Source: Microbacter margulisiae
GTDB lineage: Bacteria; Bacteroidota; Bacteroidia; Bacteroidales; Paludibacteraceae
NCBI RefSeq assembly: GCF_014192515.1
Contig: NZ_JACHYB010000001.1
Coordinates: 558,001-622,000, forward strand
Reading direction: 5' to 3'
Length of the DNA stretch: 64,000 nt
Shown piece after piece: positions 1 to 9,110 of the stretch. Position numbers and translations under genes: made by a program. The notes beneath the pieces are model-generated. The model had not been told where the DNA came from, made no database searches, and saw only the letters and a list, made by a program, of their open reading frames with translations. Position 1 is the first letter of the stretch. Each line of letters opens with the position of its first letter.

Positions 1-151
1 TGAATCGTCTGATACTTTCGGTACAGAACGGACGCTCAACGAAACCAAAAGAGGAGATTATATCGCTTTACGTTCGGCTGGAGCCTATGGCGAAATTATG
101 GCTTCCCGATACAATTTGCGCCAGCTTCCTGGCGTCTATTATTCAGAATAA
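1..151 (+). CDS. lysA: Diaminopimelate decarboxylase, C-terminal end (partial)
   Basis: This is the last 49 codons of a gene that enters from outside the window, reading in the frame that begins at base 2. The residues ESSDTFG followed by RSAGAYGEIMASRYN match the end of PLP-dependent diaminopimelate decarboxylase, which makes lysine from meso-diaminopimelate in the cytoplasm. In the family the ESxD stretch belongs to the substrate site at the dimer interface, and the Tyr in GAYG lies by the cofactor. The next gene starts 22 bp later on the same strand and may be cotranscribed. Confidence 0.85.
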   Translation, partial: ESSDTFGTERTLNETKRGDYIALRSAGAYGEIMASRYNLRQLPGVYYSE

Positions 152-173
152 CCGTTTAGAAAGACGCAAAGCG

Positions 174-1331
174 ATGAATTTCTTACTTCCTGAACAATGG
201 CAGTTGCCGGATAAAATTCTGTTGACAGCCCTTGTCATCACTTTCGGCGTACAACTTTATTATTACCTCTATCATTTTAATTCGGTCCTGAGATATAAAC
301 GTAATCTTAGGAAAGGTATTGTCCCCTTTTTGGAGACAACGCCCCCTGTTTCCGTAATTATTTGTGCGAAAAACGAATCAGAGCATCTGAGGGAGTTTCT
401 TCCTTCTGTTCTGGAGCAGGATTATCCTCAATACGAGGTTATTGTGATTAATGACGGATCTACAGATGCCACAGAGGAGCTGCTTCGTGAAATGTCAAAA
501 CAGTATCCACATCTTTATCGAACCTTCGTGCCTGATTCTGCTAATGTTATAAGTACCAAAAAATTAGGTATCACAATTGGCATTAAGGCAGCTAAATATG
601 ATCTGTTGCTTTTTACAGATGCAGATTGCAAGCCTACAGATAAACAATGGATAAGAAACATGTCCCGTAATTTTACGCAGGGCACTGAGTTGGTGATCGG
701 ATATGGAGGTTATCAAAAGTCAAAAACATTATTGGGGCAACTGATCTCATTCGATACGTTGTTTATAGGTTTGGAATCGTTGGGATTTGCTTTGACAGGC
801 CATCCTTACATGGGCGTAGGACGTAACATGGCGTATCGTAAGGAAACATTCCTGCGTGAAAAAGGTTTTTCCAAATTTCTGAAGCTTCAGTCGGGAGATG
901 ACGATCTGTTTGTCAATAGAATTGCCAATGAATATAATACACGGGTTGAAATATCCCCTGAAAGTGTCACCTGGTCGGTTCCGAAAGCCACATTTAATGG
1001 CTGGTTCCGGCAGAAGGAACGGCATCTTTCTACGTCAAGATTTTATACCATGCGTAGCTTAACGATGCTTGGCGTTGAAGTATTAACAAGAGGATTATTT
1101 TATCTGCTTTTGCTTGCTATATTGCTTTTTAGTCCTTCTCTGTTGAAAATGATCGCTTTTGCATTGTTTTTGTGCCGGTATGGCATTCAATTGTGGACGG
1201 TCAATAAAATAGCCAAACAATGGGATGAACAAAGATTCTATATTACCCTTGTTCTCTTTGATATGTTCCTTCCCCTAGTCAATCTGTATATTCATCTGTT
1301 TGGCAAAAAGGGTAATTATCAGTGGAAATAA
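174..1331 (+). CDS. Membrane-associated family 2 glycosyltransferase
   Basis: A 385-residue protein that probably transfers a sugar from a nucleotide donor to a cell-surface glycan or lipid at the inner membrane. An N-terminal hydrophobic helix (about residues 12-35) precedes a GT-A domain with VSVIICAKNE (about 58), NDGSTD (about 95), the metal-binding FTDADC motif (about 148) and SGDDD (about 240). Two or three hydrophobic helices end the protein. The classic QxxRW motif is seen only as RQKERH. An ATG at 87 in the same frame is rejected because it would overlap 65 bp of lysA; the ATG at 174 puts the membrane helix at the N terminus. Substrate unknown. Confidence 0.8.
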   Translation: MNFLLPEQWQLPDKILLTALVITFGVQLYYYLYHFNSVLRYKRNLRKGIVPFLETTPPVSVIICAKNESEHLREFLPSVLEQDYPQYEVIVINDGSTDATEELLREMSKQYPHLYRTFVPDSANVISTKKLGITIGIKAAKYDLLLFTDADCKPTDKQWIRNMSRNFTQGTELVIGYGGYQKSKTLLGQLISFDTLFIGLESLGFALTGHPYMGVGRNMAYRKETFLREKGFSKFLKLQSGDDDLFVNRIANEYNTRVEISPESVTWSVPKATFNGWFRQKERHLSTSRFYTMRSLTMLGVEVLTRGLFYLLLLAILLFSPSLLKMIAFALFLCRYGIQLWTVNKIAKQWDEQRFYITLVLFDMFLPLVNLYIHLFGKKGNYQWK

Positions 1332-1398
1332 TTTTCCATTGAAGTGAAAAAGAGTCTTTCCTTTTTACAAAAACGTAGTTTCTTTCGATTGTAGATTG

Positions 1399-1406
1399 TA
1401 TATTTG
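1399..1406 (+). promoter_or_regulatory. Probable -7 box upstream of pepD
   Basis: TATATTTG matches the Bacteroidetes -7 consensus TAnnTTTG. No clean TTTG -33 box is seen about 20 bp upstream, only a T-rich stretch. It would give a leader of about 100 nt before pepD. Confidence 0.45.
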
Positions 1407-1429
1407 TTGCATAAAAACCAACAAGAGAT

Positions 1430-1489
1430 ATGAATTGGCATTTGTCAGGTCATGATGCTGAAGATGCTCTGCCTCTTGCTGATCTGTGA
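1430..1489 (+). CDS. Possible 19-residue leader peptide upstream of pepD
   Basis: A short ATG-to-TGA frame begins about 24 bp after the putative pepD -7 box and ends 29 bp before the pepD ATG. It would encode 19 residues including two His. A purine-rich stretch (acaagag) sits just upstream and could act as a ribosome-binding site. There is no conservation evidence, and a frame this short can arise by chance. Confidence 0.15.
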   Translation: MNWHLSGHDAEDALPLADL

Positions 1490-1518
1490 TTTAATTCATC
1501 ATACTTAAATCTTTGTTT

Positions 1519-2967
1519 ATGTCAATTTTAGATCAATTACAACCTGCTTTGGTGTGGCATTATTTCAACGAGATTCGTCAGGTGCCGCGCCCTTCGAAAA
1601 AAGAGTCGAAAATTATTGCTTATTTGCAAGAAACCGGAAAGAAATTACATTTAGAAACCATAACTGATGCTGCGGGTAATGTCATTATCCGTAAACCGGC
1701 TATTCCTGGCAAGGAAAATCGTCCTACTGTTATTCTTCAGTCTCACATGGATATGGTTTGTGAAAAGAATAATGACGTCACGCATGATTTTCTGAACGAT
1801 CCGATTGAGATTTATATTGAAGACAACTGGGTGAAGGCTAAAGGTACTACTTTGGGTGCTGATAATGGTATTGGCATAGCCGCTTCACTGGCAGTGCTGG
1901 CATCTGATGATGTACAACATGGCCCTATCGAATGTCTATTTACAGTCGATGAAGAAACGGGTCTGACAGGCGCTGCTGCTTTGCAACCCAATATTTTAAC
2001 GGGCAATATTTTGTTAAATCTTGACTCGGAAGATGATGGGGAAATCTTCATTGGTTGCGCTGGAGGTATCGATACAGTAGCTACTTTGCCTTTTGAATAC
2101 CAAAACGTTCCGGATAACTATTTCTGGGCACTTGTTGAAGTGAAGGGATTGACGGGGGGACATTCCGGAGATGATATTGACAAGGGATTTGCCAACGCCA
2201 ATAAAGTTTTGAATCGCTTCTTGTGGCAACAGGCACATAAGACTTCATTACGTATTGCTTCTATTGATGGTGGCAACCTGCGTAATGCAATTGCTCGGGA
2301 GGCACATGCTGTCATCGGAGTTCCTAATGGAGAAAAAGAATCATTGCGGGTTGATTTTAACGTTTTTGCTGCAATGATTGAAAAGGAACTGGAGCATAAG
2401 GAACCTAATATACGCTTGGAATTAAGTTCTGAAACAGCACCGGAAAAAGCTATAGATAAGAAAACGACCGATCTTTTGCTGAATGCATTATATGCTTGTC
2501 CACATGGCGTTATCCGTATGAGCGATACGATGCCCGGTTTGGTGGAGACATCAACCAATCTGGCTTCTGTGAAGATGTCGGGCAACACGATTATCATCAC
2601 CACCAGCCAACGTAGCTCCATTGATTCTGCCAAGCATGATGTGGCGGCTATGGTTAACAGCGTATTTACATTGGCAGGTGCTTCAGTGCAACATGGAGAA
2701 GGTTATCCCGGATGGCAGCCTAATCCGGAATCGCCTGTTGTGAAGCTAACCGCTTCTCTGTATGAAAAGCTTTTCCAGCAGAAACCTCACGTACGTGCTA
2801 TTCATGCCGGATTGGAATGTGGTCTCTTTCTGGAAAAATATCCTCAATGGGATATGGTTTCTTTTGGCCCAACCATTCGTGGCGCCCATTCTCCGTCCGA
2901 ACGTTTGGACATTGTGGCTACTCAACGTTTTTGGAAATTATTGATTACGTTGCTTGCTGAGATTTAA
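1519..2967 (+). CDS. pepD: Aminoacyl-histidine dipeptidase (peptidase D, M20C)
   Basis: A 482-residue cytosolic metallopeptidase that cleaves Xaa-His and other dipeptides. M20 metal-site motifs appear in order: SHMDMVCE (about residue 75), GADNGIG (about 115), the catalytic DEETGLTGA (about 145), and GAHSPSERLD near the C terminus, which supplies the last His ligand. Length fits PepD (about 485). A TTG codon at 1513 in the same frame is possible, but the ATG at 1519 gives the usual family start. A strong terminator follows directly, so the gene looks monocistronic. Confidence 0.93.
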   Translation: MSILDQLQPALVWHYFNEIRQVPRPSKKESKIIAYLQETGKKLHLETITDAAGNVIIRKPAIPGKENRPTVILQSHMDMVCEKNNDVTHDFLNDPIEIYIEDNWVKAKGTTLGADNGIGIAASLAVLASDDVQHGPIECLFTVDEETGLTGAAALQPNILTGNILLNLDSEDDGEIFIGCAGGIDTVATLPFEYQNVPDNYFWALVEVKGLTGGHSGDDIDKGFANANKVLNRFLWQQAHKTSLRIASIDGGNLRNAIAREAHAVIGVPNGEKESLRVDFNVFAAMIEKELEHKEPNIRLELSSETAPEKAIDKKTTDLLLNALYACPHGVIRMSDTMPGLVETSTNLASVKMSGNTIIITTSQRSSIDSAKHDVAAMVNSVFTLAGASVQHGEGYPGWQPNPESPVVKLTASLYEKLFQQKPHVRAIHAGLECGLFLEKYPQWDMVSFGPTIRGAHSPSERLDIVATQRFWKLLITLLAEI

Positions 2968-2986
2968 TTCTAAAAACACATCTGTT

Positions 2987-3020
2987 CCGCAACGATTTCA
3001 ATAGTAATCGTTGCGGTTTT
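2987..3020 (+). terminator. Intrinsic terminator of pepD
   Basis: A perfect 11-bp inverted repeat, CCGCAACGATT and AATCGTTGCGG, with an 8-nt loop is followed by TTTT. It lies 20 bp after the pepD stop. Confidence 0.85.
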
Positions 3021-3060
3021 ATATCATTACTAGCAGAATAATTGTAAAAAAGACACCACC

Positions 3061-3933
3061 ATGTCATCTGAAAAAATTACTGTATCCGTACTATCTGTGG
3101 CCGCTGCTTTATTTCTGACCATTATAAAGTTAGTGGTGGGATATGAGACGAACAGTTTAGGTATCCTTTCGGAAGCCCTGCACTCCGGGTTGGATGTTGT
3201 TGCTGCTGTTATCACGCTCGCGGCTGTTCATATTTCGGATAAACCGGCAGACCGGGAGCATCATTACGGGCATGGTAAAGTAGAAAATTTTTCAGCACTT
3301 ATCGAAGCTGTTTTATTATTACTGACCTGTAGCTGGATTATTTATGAAGCTATCTACCGGCTGACACATCCTGCCATTCATGTCGAAGTGACCATTTGGA
3401 GCTACGCCGTTGTTTTATTAGCGATTGGAGTGGATATAACACGGTCCATTTCGTTGAGAAGAGTTGCGAAAAAGTATAATAGCCAGGCACTGGAAGCTGA
3501 TGCGCTTCATTTTTCTTCTGATATATTAAGTTCAGGCGTGGTGTTGGCAGGATTGATCGGGGCAGAACTGGGATGGTTTGTCACCGACTCGATTGCAGGA
3601 CTTTTAGTGGCTATTATTGTTATAGTCATTTCATTTCAACTGGCTAAAAGAGCAGTAGACTCCTTACTGGATAAAGCTCCCAGAGAGGTTGAAATGCAGA
3701 TCAAAGAAGTATTAAAGCATAATCATGACATCACGGGTTATCATGATTTGCAGGTACGATCCTCCGGAGGAGATGTTTTCGTAGATGTTTGCATTCATGT
3801 CCCGCCTGAAGAATCAATCCTGGTGGCTCATAACACGGCGGACAGCCTGGAGAAAGAGATCAGCGAGTCTGTTCGTTTTAAAGTACACACTACTATTCAT
3901 ATTGAGCCCGAGGGACATAATATAATAAAATAA
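3061..3933 (+). CDS. Cation diffusion facilitator metal exporter
   Basis: A 290-residue inner-membrane antiporter that exports Zn2+ or a similar divalent ion in exchange for protons. About five to six hydrophobic helices fill the first 205 residues and a soluble ferredoxin-like C-terminal domain follows. The metal site can be seen as HSGLD in the second helix and HFSSD in the fifth, both HxxxD, the arrangement usual in zinc-type CDF proteins. His-rich cytoplasmic residues EHHYGHG lie between helices 2 and 3. It stands between terminator-like and non-coding DNA, so it is probably transcribed alone. The exact metal is not readable from the sequence. Confidence 0.88.
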   Translation: MSSEKITVSVLSVAAALFLTIIKLVVGYETNSLGILSEALHSGLDVVAAVITLAAVHISDKPADREHHYGHGKVENFSALIEAVLLLLTCSWIIYEAIYRLTHPAIHVEVTIWSYAVVLLAIGVDITRSISLRRVAKKYNSQALEADALHFSSDILSSGVVLAGLIGAELGWFVTDSIAGLLVAIIVIVISFQLAKRAVDSLLDKAPREVEMQIKEVLKHNHDITGYHDLQVRSSGGDVFVDVCIHVPPEESILVAHNTADSLEKEISESVRFKVHTTIHIEPEGHNIIK

Positions 3934-4145
3934 CTGAATAACCGAACAACAGGAAGATGAAAGCCTACAAGGAGATAGCGGGCTGGTAGCTAGTAGATAA
4001 TAGAAATCTGATAATCTGAATTTAAGGAAGTTACTGAAAGAAGAGAAGATAGCACTACTATCTACTGAATACGTTAACTCCTGATCTTCTTTTAGCTCCT
4101 GGCATTTCTTTGATCTCTCAGCGTCTCAAGAAACATTATAACCAC

Positions 4146-5099
4146 ATGAAATTTCAAACAGAAATATTGATTCCAAATGCTGCCGAAACAATCTCTTATC
4201 AGGATGAATTACTCTTGATGGGATCTTGTTTTGTGGAAAACATGGGCAAGAAATTTCAGGAGCTGAATTTTCAGGTTACTGTGAATCCTTTTGGCGTACT
4301 TTACAATCCGGCTTCAATAGCCGGAGCTTTGGAGCGATTGATGAATCCTGTTCCTTTTGAGGCTGCTGATCTGTTTCATTATGAAGAGATATGGCATAGT
4401 TTTGCGCATCACAGTCGTTTCTCCCTAGTTTCAGAGAAAGAAACCTTACATGCCATGAATGACGAGCTGGCCTTAGGCGCTAAACGCCTAAAGAAAGCAC
4501 GCTGGTTGATTATAACTTTTGGAACGGCATGGATTTATCGCTTGGCAGACACAGGAATGATTGTAGCTAATTGTCATAAACTTCCGGAAAAGCAGTTTCT
4601 CCGGTCGCGAATGAGCGGGGCAGATATTGTAGAGCAGTTTATCCCATTGATTCGTAGACTAAAAGGCATGAATCCGGATCTTCAGATCCTGATGACGGTC
4701 AGCCCAATCAGGCACTGGAAGGATGGCGCTCACGAAAATCAGTTGAGTAAGGCTATCTTATTGCTGGCCATTGAACAGCTGCAGCAACAGTTTGCTTTTG
4801 TGCATTACTTTCCGGCTTATGAACTGATGTTGGATGAATTGAGAGATTATCGTTTTTATGCCGAGGATATGATGCATCCCAATGCTATAGCTATTGATTT
4901 TATTTGGGAGAAGCTCCTACTGCATTATATTCATCCTGATACACAACGTACAATCAGGGAAGTCGAACAAATCAATAAAGCCTTACAACATCGTGCTTTG
5001 CATCCTGATTCGGAAGCATACAGCAAGTTTCGTCAACAATTGGATCAAAAGATAAAAACTTTGCAGAAAGCATATCCTTTTCTTCGTTTTGACAAATAA
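4146..5099 (+). CDS. GSCFA domain protein
   Basis: A 317-residue protein of the GSCFA family, named for a motif seen here as LMGSCFVENMG (about residue 23). The fold resembles SGNH/GDSL hydrolases, but the substrate is not established; family members are common in Bacteroidetes and some proteobacteria. Supporting blocks are NPFGVLYNP, the central FGTAW segment, TVSPIRHWKDG and a late DMMHPNA block that may carry a catalytic His. The start at 4146 is preferred over an upstream ATG at 4110 because homologues begin with a short strand before GSCFA. It converges on fabD through a shared terminator. Confidence 0.82.
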   Translation: MKFQTEILIPNAAETISYQDELLLMGSCFVENMGKKFQELNFQVTVNPFGVLYNPASIAGALERLMNPVPFEAADLFHYEEIWHSFAHHSRFSLVSEKETLHAMNDELALGAKRLKKARWLIITFGTAWIYRLADTGMIVANCHKLPEKQFLRSRMSGADIVEQFIPLIRRLKGMNPDLQILMTVSPIRHWKDGAHENQLSKAILLLAIEQLQQQFAFVHYFPAYELMLDELRDYRFYAEDMMHPNAIAIDFIWEKLLLHYIHPDTQRTIREVEQINKALQHRALHPDSEAYSKFRQQLDQKIKTLQKAYPFLRFDK

Positions 5100-5125
5100 A
5101 CTTTAAGGTCGTTTCGGAGAAAAAG

Positions 5126-5166
5126 AAAAGCGTTGGGGAAAGAAATTCTTAATCCAACGCTTTTTT
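5126..5166. terminator. Bidirectional terminator between GSCFA gene and fabD
   Basis: AAAAGCGTTGG pairs with CCAACGCTTTTTT across a 17-nt loop, leaving a T run on the plus strand and a T-rich tail on the minus strand. It serves two convergent genes. Confidence 0.75.
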
Positions 5167-5188
5167 AATAATGAAAAGTGTCACCTAT

Positions 5189-6061
5189 TTAGCAGGTTTC
5201 AACTTCTTTGTTGATTTTTTTGATCAATCCTTGTAATACTGTTCCAGGCCCTAATTCGCGGAACCATCCGGCGCCGTCAGTAATCATGTTTTGAACGGTT
5301 TGTGTCCAGCGTACAGGAGATGTCAATTGTGATACAAGATTTTGCTTGATGATTTCCGGATCTGTTTGAGGTTGTGCATTTACATTTTGGTAAACCGGAC
5401 AGATTGGTTGATGGAAAGTTGTTGCCTGAATCGCTTTTTCCAATTCTGCGCGGGCAGGTTCCATCAATGGTGAATGGAATGCTCCTCCGACTGATAGCAT
5501 CAATGCACGTTTTGCTCCGGCTTCTTTCAATAAGTCACATGCTTTTTGTACAGCTTCCACTTCACCGGAGATGACCAATTGCCCGGGGCAATTAAAATTG
5601 GCAGGAACGACAACGCCTTCTACAGAACTGCAAATAGATTCCACAACATCATCGGCCAGACCTAAAACGGCTGCCATGGTGGAAGGTTTGGCTTCGCAAG
5701 CTTTTTGCATTGCCATAGCACGGGCGGAAACTAAACGTAAGCCGTCTTCGAATGAAAGCGCATTGGAAGCTACTAAAGCCGAGAACTCGCCTAAAGAGTG
5801 ACCAGCTACCATATCAGGGGTAAATTCGTTGCCAAGTGTTTTTGCTAAAATCACCGAATGGAGAAAAATAGCCGGTTGTGTTACTTTGGTCTGGCGTAGA
5901 TCTTCGTCAGTGCCTGCAAACATTAAATCGGTTATTCTAAAACCAAGTATTTCGTTGGCTTGCTCAAAGAGTGTTTTTGCCTGATCGTTTGTTTCGTACA
6001 AGTCTTTACCCATGCCCACAAATTGAGCGCCCTGACCGGGAAATACAAATGCTTTCTTCAT
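5189..6061 (-). CDS. fabD: Malonyl-CoA:ACP transacylase
   Basis: A 290-residue cytosolic enzyme that loads malonyl units onto acyl carrier protein for fatty acid synthesis. FPGQGAQ lies at residues 7-13, the nucleophile Ser in GHSLGEF at 87-93 and the catalytic His in GGAFHSP at about 200. QNVNAQP near residue 240 is also typical. An in-frame ATG 42 bp upstream is rejected because FabD proteins start right at the KKAFVFPGQG strand. Other fab genes are not adjacent; the gene sits alone between a terminator and a CBM9-like gene. Confidence 0.95.
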   Translation of the reverse strand: MKKAFVFPGQGAQFVGMGKDLYETNDQAKTLFEQANEILGFRITDLMFAGTDEDLRQTKVTQPAIFLHSVILAKTLGNEFTPDMVAGHSLGEFSALVASNALSFEDGLRLVSARAMAMQKACEAKPSTMAAVLGLADDVVESICSSVEGVVVPANFNCPGQLVISGEVEAVQKACDLLKEAGAKRALMLSVGGAFHSPLMEPARAELEKAIQATTFHQPICPVYQNVNAQPQTDPEIIKQNLVSQLTSPVRWTQTVQNMITDGAGWFRELGPGTVLQGLIKKINKEVETC

Positions 6062-6089
6062 AATTGATGTGTATTTGAAATTTAACGCA

Positions 6090-6097
6090 CAAAGATA
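6090..6097 (-). promoter_or_regulatory. Probable -7 box of fabD
   Basis: On the minus strand TATCTTTG matches TAnnTTTG, 28 bp upstream of the fabD ATG and just after the stop of the preceding gene. No clear TTTG -33 box is seen. Confidence 0.5.
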
Positions 6098-6142
6098 ACC
6101 CATTTTATTGATACAGCACAGTTGTGGGTTTATGCCGGGGCG

Positions 6143-6790
6143 TTACTCGAACAGTAGTTCTCCGAAAAATTCAGGACGATGAAAATCAGGGGATTTTGTG
6201 TTAATTGGACTCCAGCTTACATAATGCTTCATGCTTGTTCCATCGGCACATTTATAAAAATTGCCCATGATTTTCTTTGGCAAATGATCGGGCCGTATGC
6301 CCAGTAATTTGAAAGGAATGGCAACCGTAAGTTCCCATTCGAAAATTCCTTCCATTTCATTAAAAGCTTTTTTCTCCATGGAAGGATAACGGTCTATTTG
6401 TACCATCTCATTTGTTGGACGCAATTTGCCGTGTCGTGGTTCAGTGTAAATGCCAGAATAACATGCCCCAATGCAATTGAACTCAAAATTCATATATTCG
6501 GTATGTTCCGGTAGCTGACAAAAAAACTCTATGCAACTATCTTCCCAAACAGGAGTTTGGTCACGATCGTTGATTGCTCTCAAGACATTACCGATTACGG
6601 AATATTTGATAAAAAGATGAGTCGTTGATCTTCCTGCCCAAAAAAAGGAAATAGGTTTATATGGGAATAGGTCTGGCCAGTTAACATGTTCGATATTCCC
6701 TTCTCTCCCATTTTCTTCCAATACGTTGGCAGCTATCTCCGCTGTAGCATCATTCAATTGTGGAATGTAAGGAATTATAATTGATTTCAT
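6143..6790 (-). CDS. Carbohydrate-binding family 9-like protein
   Basis: A 215-residue protein resembling the stand-alone CBM9-like proteins of Bacteroidetes. The order of blocks is typical: FIKYSVIGN, a VWEDSCIEFFC strand, the NFEFNCIG strand, a WELTVAIPF segment and FYKCADGT followed by HYVSWSP near the C terminus. No signal peptide is evident from the chosen ATG, so it is probably cytoplasmic. In the family these domains bind sugars or sit by heme and xylan-active proteins; its own ligand is unknown. A duplicated leader sequence lies directly upstream of its start. Confidence 0.7.
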   Translation of the reverse strand: MKSIIIPYIPQLNDATAEIAANVLEENGREGNIEHVNWPDLFPYKPISFFWAGRSTTHLFIKYSVIGNVLRAINDRDQTPVWEDSCIEFFCQLPEHTEYMNFEFNCIGACYSGIYTEPRHGKLRPTNEMVQIDRYPSMEKKAFNEMEGIFEWELTVAIPFKLLGIRPDHLPKKIMGNFYKCADGTSMKHYVSWSPINTKSPDFHRPEFFGELLFE

Positions 6791-6812
6791 GTGTGTGTAT
6801 TGTTTATTTATC

Positions 6813-6887
6813 AAAGGTCACATGGAACTCGCATAGCAAAGTCTATCATCATTTGTTTATTTTTAATTCAATCATGCTCGTTTCATG
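6813..6887 (-). repeat. Duplicated intergenic leader, copy A
   Basis: Read on the minus strand, this stretch has CATGAAACGAGCATG, about 35 bp of unlike sequence, then TGCGAGTTCCATG and GACCTTT, ending 22 bp before the CBM9-like ATG. The same blocks recur at 9111-9184 before tatC with spacing conserved to 1 bp. Function is unknown. Confidence 0.7.
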
Positions 6888-7110
6888 AGTAAAATCTTTT
6901 ATCTGATGACAAATACCTGTTCCTACTGGCTTCTCTAGGATTATGATGCAATTATACGATTTTTTAAGCACAAAAAAAACATCTGTTTTTAGAAAATAAA
7001 TGAATAATAGTTTCTGCTGCTACTATTCTGGTAGAAAAAGCCTTGGAAGCGCACTGATTTATCAGGAGTCAATGCCATGGAGCAGCTCTACTCAGAGTTA
7101 ACCCAAATAG
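6888..7110. other. Non-coding stretch, no feature recognised
   Basis: Together with copy A this makes a 320-bp gap between the methyltransferase stop and the CBM9-like start. It is AT-rich, with an A8 run near 6970. The only structure seen is a weak inverted repeat (AATAGT and ACTATT) near 7005-7028. Confidence 0.4.
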
Positions 7111-8283
7111 TTATAATTTCTTACAGAATATCATTCCTTTGCTTTCGTCAGCAAAAGTTGAAGCAAACAGATAATGATCGCCTCCTTCTTTTAATTGGAA
7201 TTTGTGCCGGATATCTGCAACGGTCATGGGAAAATTGCGTACGGCTACATTTGCCTGCAAAGAGGGAAGCCATTTTCGTAGCGATGCTTTGTTCAGCGGG
7301 AAGGTGGTTACGACTTCAAAGATACGTCCCGGAAAATTGGAAATCAACTGATCTGAAGTATACAGATGCGATGCCGGATGAAGTTTTTCAAGGGAAAATC
7401 GGAAGGCGAGCAATCGGTAAGCGCCCGCTTTCATTAAGGCTACATTGGGTTCGTACAGGTATTGTTTTACAATAGCAGTATAATGAGCAGTAGCGTTTTT
7501 TTCTTCTTTTTGAAAAAAAGCAAAACGGCCATCTTCCTGCATCCCGAAATGAACTGCCGTGATTTCAGTTTCTGTGGGATAATTTACACATTCGAATAAA
7601 AGCTCCTTGCATTCGTTTTTTATTGCAATAATATGCACTTTTTCTACATATGGCAAAGTAGTTATGGCCTGCGATATGTCCATCATGGGCGATATCTTGA
7701 TAATAAACCGAGACGCGTGTTGATAAAACAAGGACATTGCCTCCAAAACATTCGGTTCATATTTGTCCAAAGCAATAACGCGTTGCTGGTGTTCGTTGCG
7801 CCGTGAAGGGTCAATATAAAGTACATCAAATTGCCGGTTGCTTTTTTGTAAAAATGTTATCCCGTCATCACAATAAGTTTCAATCGGAGCATGCATTGCG
7901 TCAAAATTGTGTCTGGCAATGGCAACTAATTCAGGATTGTGCTCTACATAAACCAGTTGTTTAGCAGCTTCGGACATATATAGACTATCGATTCCCAATC
8001 CTCCCGTTAAATCAATAACTGTCTTGTCTTTCACCAGGTTTGCCTTATAATGTGCTGTTGTTTCAGATGAAGCCTGCTCCATGGACAGCTGGGGAGGATA
8101 GATAATGTTGTCGTTTTCAAGCAGACTCGGAAACTTAACAGATGCTTTGCGACGCCCACTGATTTGTTGTACAGCAAACGGTATATCAACATCAGGATAT
8201 TTGGCTGCATGCAACAGCAGTTCCATAACATCATCATGCTGATGCGATGATATAAAATGCTTCAGTGTTTCAGTTAGCTCCAT
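7111..8283 (-). CDS. PG_1098-type class I methyltransferase with THUMP-like domain
   Basis: A 390-residue protein. A helical N-terminal region (1-85) is followed by a Rossmann methyltransferase domain with the SAM-binding DLTGGLGID motif (about 91-99), YVEHNP (about 112) and DVLYIDPSRR (about 153), and then a C-terminal ferredoxin/THUMP-like part. This architecture fits the Porphyromonas PG_1098 family. RNA is the likely substrate by analogy with other DPxRR enzymes, but this is an inference. It starts 31 bp after tatC on the same strand and is probably cotranscribed. Confidence 0.8.
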   Translation of the reverse strand: MELTETLKHFISSHQHDDVMELLLHAAKYPDVDIPFAVQQISGRRKASVKFPSLLENDNIIYPPQLSMEQASSETTAHYKANLVKDKTVIDLTGGLGIDSLYMSEAAKQLVYVEHNPELVAIARHNFDAMHAPIETYCDDGITFLQKSNRQFDVLYIDPSRRNEHQQRVIALDKYEPNVLEAMSLFYQHASRFIIKISPMMDISQAITTLPYVEKVHIIAIKNECKELLFECVNYPTETEITAVHFGMQEDGRFAFFQKEEKNATAHYTAIVKQYLYEPNVALMKAGAYRLLAFRFSLEKLHPASHLYTSDQLISNFPGRIFEVVTTFPLNKASLRKWLPSLQANVAVRNFPMTVADIRHKFQLKEGGDHYLFASTFADESKGMIFCKKL

Positions 8284-8314
8284 GTTAGAATCCTATCCCA
8301 CGTCAGGAAACGTA

Positions 8315-9094
8315 TTATTTTTTACATACATAAATGCTGGCTTCGTAGAGAAGTACCAAAGGAAGGCAAACAGCAAGCATAGTAAACGGATCTGCCGGAG
8401 TAATTATACCGGCAATGATAAAGATGACAACAATAGCATGTCGTCTGTATTTGCGCATAAAACTACGCTTCAGGATACCTAGTCGCGAGAGCAGGTACAC
8501 CAGAATGGGAAGCTCAAAAACGGCCCCGATAGAAATGAGCGTAGTGGTAAACAGGCTGATGTATGAACTTAAAGAGATCAGGTTTTTAATATCGGGGCTG
8601 ATCTGATACATGTAGAAAAAGTGGACTGCTACCGGGAAAATAATTATGTACGAGATGGAGACTCCGATGAAAAACAGGATAGCTCCGGCCATAAATGTCC
8701 AGACAACCGGACGTCGTTCGCTGGCATAAAGCGCTGGACTGATGAACCGCCAAAGCTCATAGAAGAAATAAGGAAAAGAAAGAATTAAACCCAGCCAGAA
8801 AGCAACTGAAAGATGGGTCATAAACTGACCGGTGAGCTGAAAATTTACCAGATTAAGATTGAAAGGGACAATACGGAGGGAATGAATATAGAACAGTGCC
8901 CCCAACTTATCAATCCAATGATAGACAAAAAAGCTGGAACTCTTCGGGGCAAAGATGGCTGTAAAAACCCACTCTTTAGCCAGAAAAACAGCTATCATCA
9001 AGGCGACCAGAACAACCGCACAACGCATTAGCATCCACCGCAAGGCTTCCAGGTGATCCCAAAACGTCATCTCATCTTCTTCTTTCGATTTCAT
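8315..9094 (-). CDS. tatC: Twin-arginine translocase subunit TatC
   Basis: A 259-residue inner-membrane protein, the receptor for folded twin-arginine precursors. Six hydrophobic helices are visible. The N-terminal family motif is seen as FWDHLEALRW (about residues 11-20), and the FELP segment in helix 4 is typical. A Met at residue 9 is an alternative start. The first periplasmic loop is longer than in E. coli TatC. A tatA gene lies far away at 62.6 kb, so the Tat genes are not in one operon here. Confidence 0.93.
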   Translation of the reverse strand: MKSKEEDEMTFWDHLEALRWMLMRCAVVLVALMIAVFLAKEWVFTAIFAPKSSSFFVYHWIDKLGALFYIHSLRIVPFNLNLVNFQLTGQFMTHLSVAFWLGLILSFPYFFYELWRFISPALYASERRPVVWTFMAGAILFFIGVSISYIIIFPVAVHFFYMYQISPDIKNLISLSSYISLFTTTLISIGAVFELPILVYLLSRLGILKRSFMRKYRRHAIVVIFIIAGIITPADPFTMLAVCLPLVLLYEASIYVCKK

Positions 9095-9110
9095 ACATGA
9101 ATAACTTTTT

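Noticed and set aside
87..173. ATG at 87 as glycosyltransferase start
   Set aside because: It would overlap 65 bp of the lysA end in another frame, while the ATG at 174 gives a normal start just before the first membrane helix.
2118..2633. 171-codon antisense frame within pepD
   Set aside because: It lies wholly within a strongly supported gene and has no recognisable domain; a shadow of codon bias.
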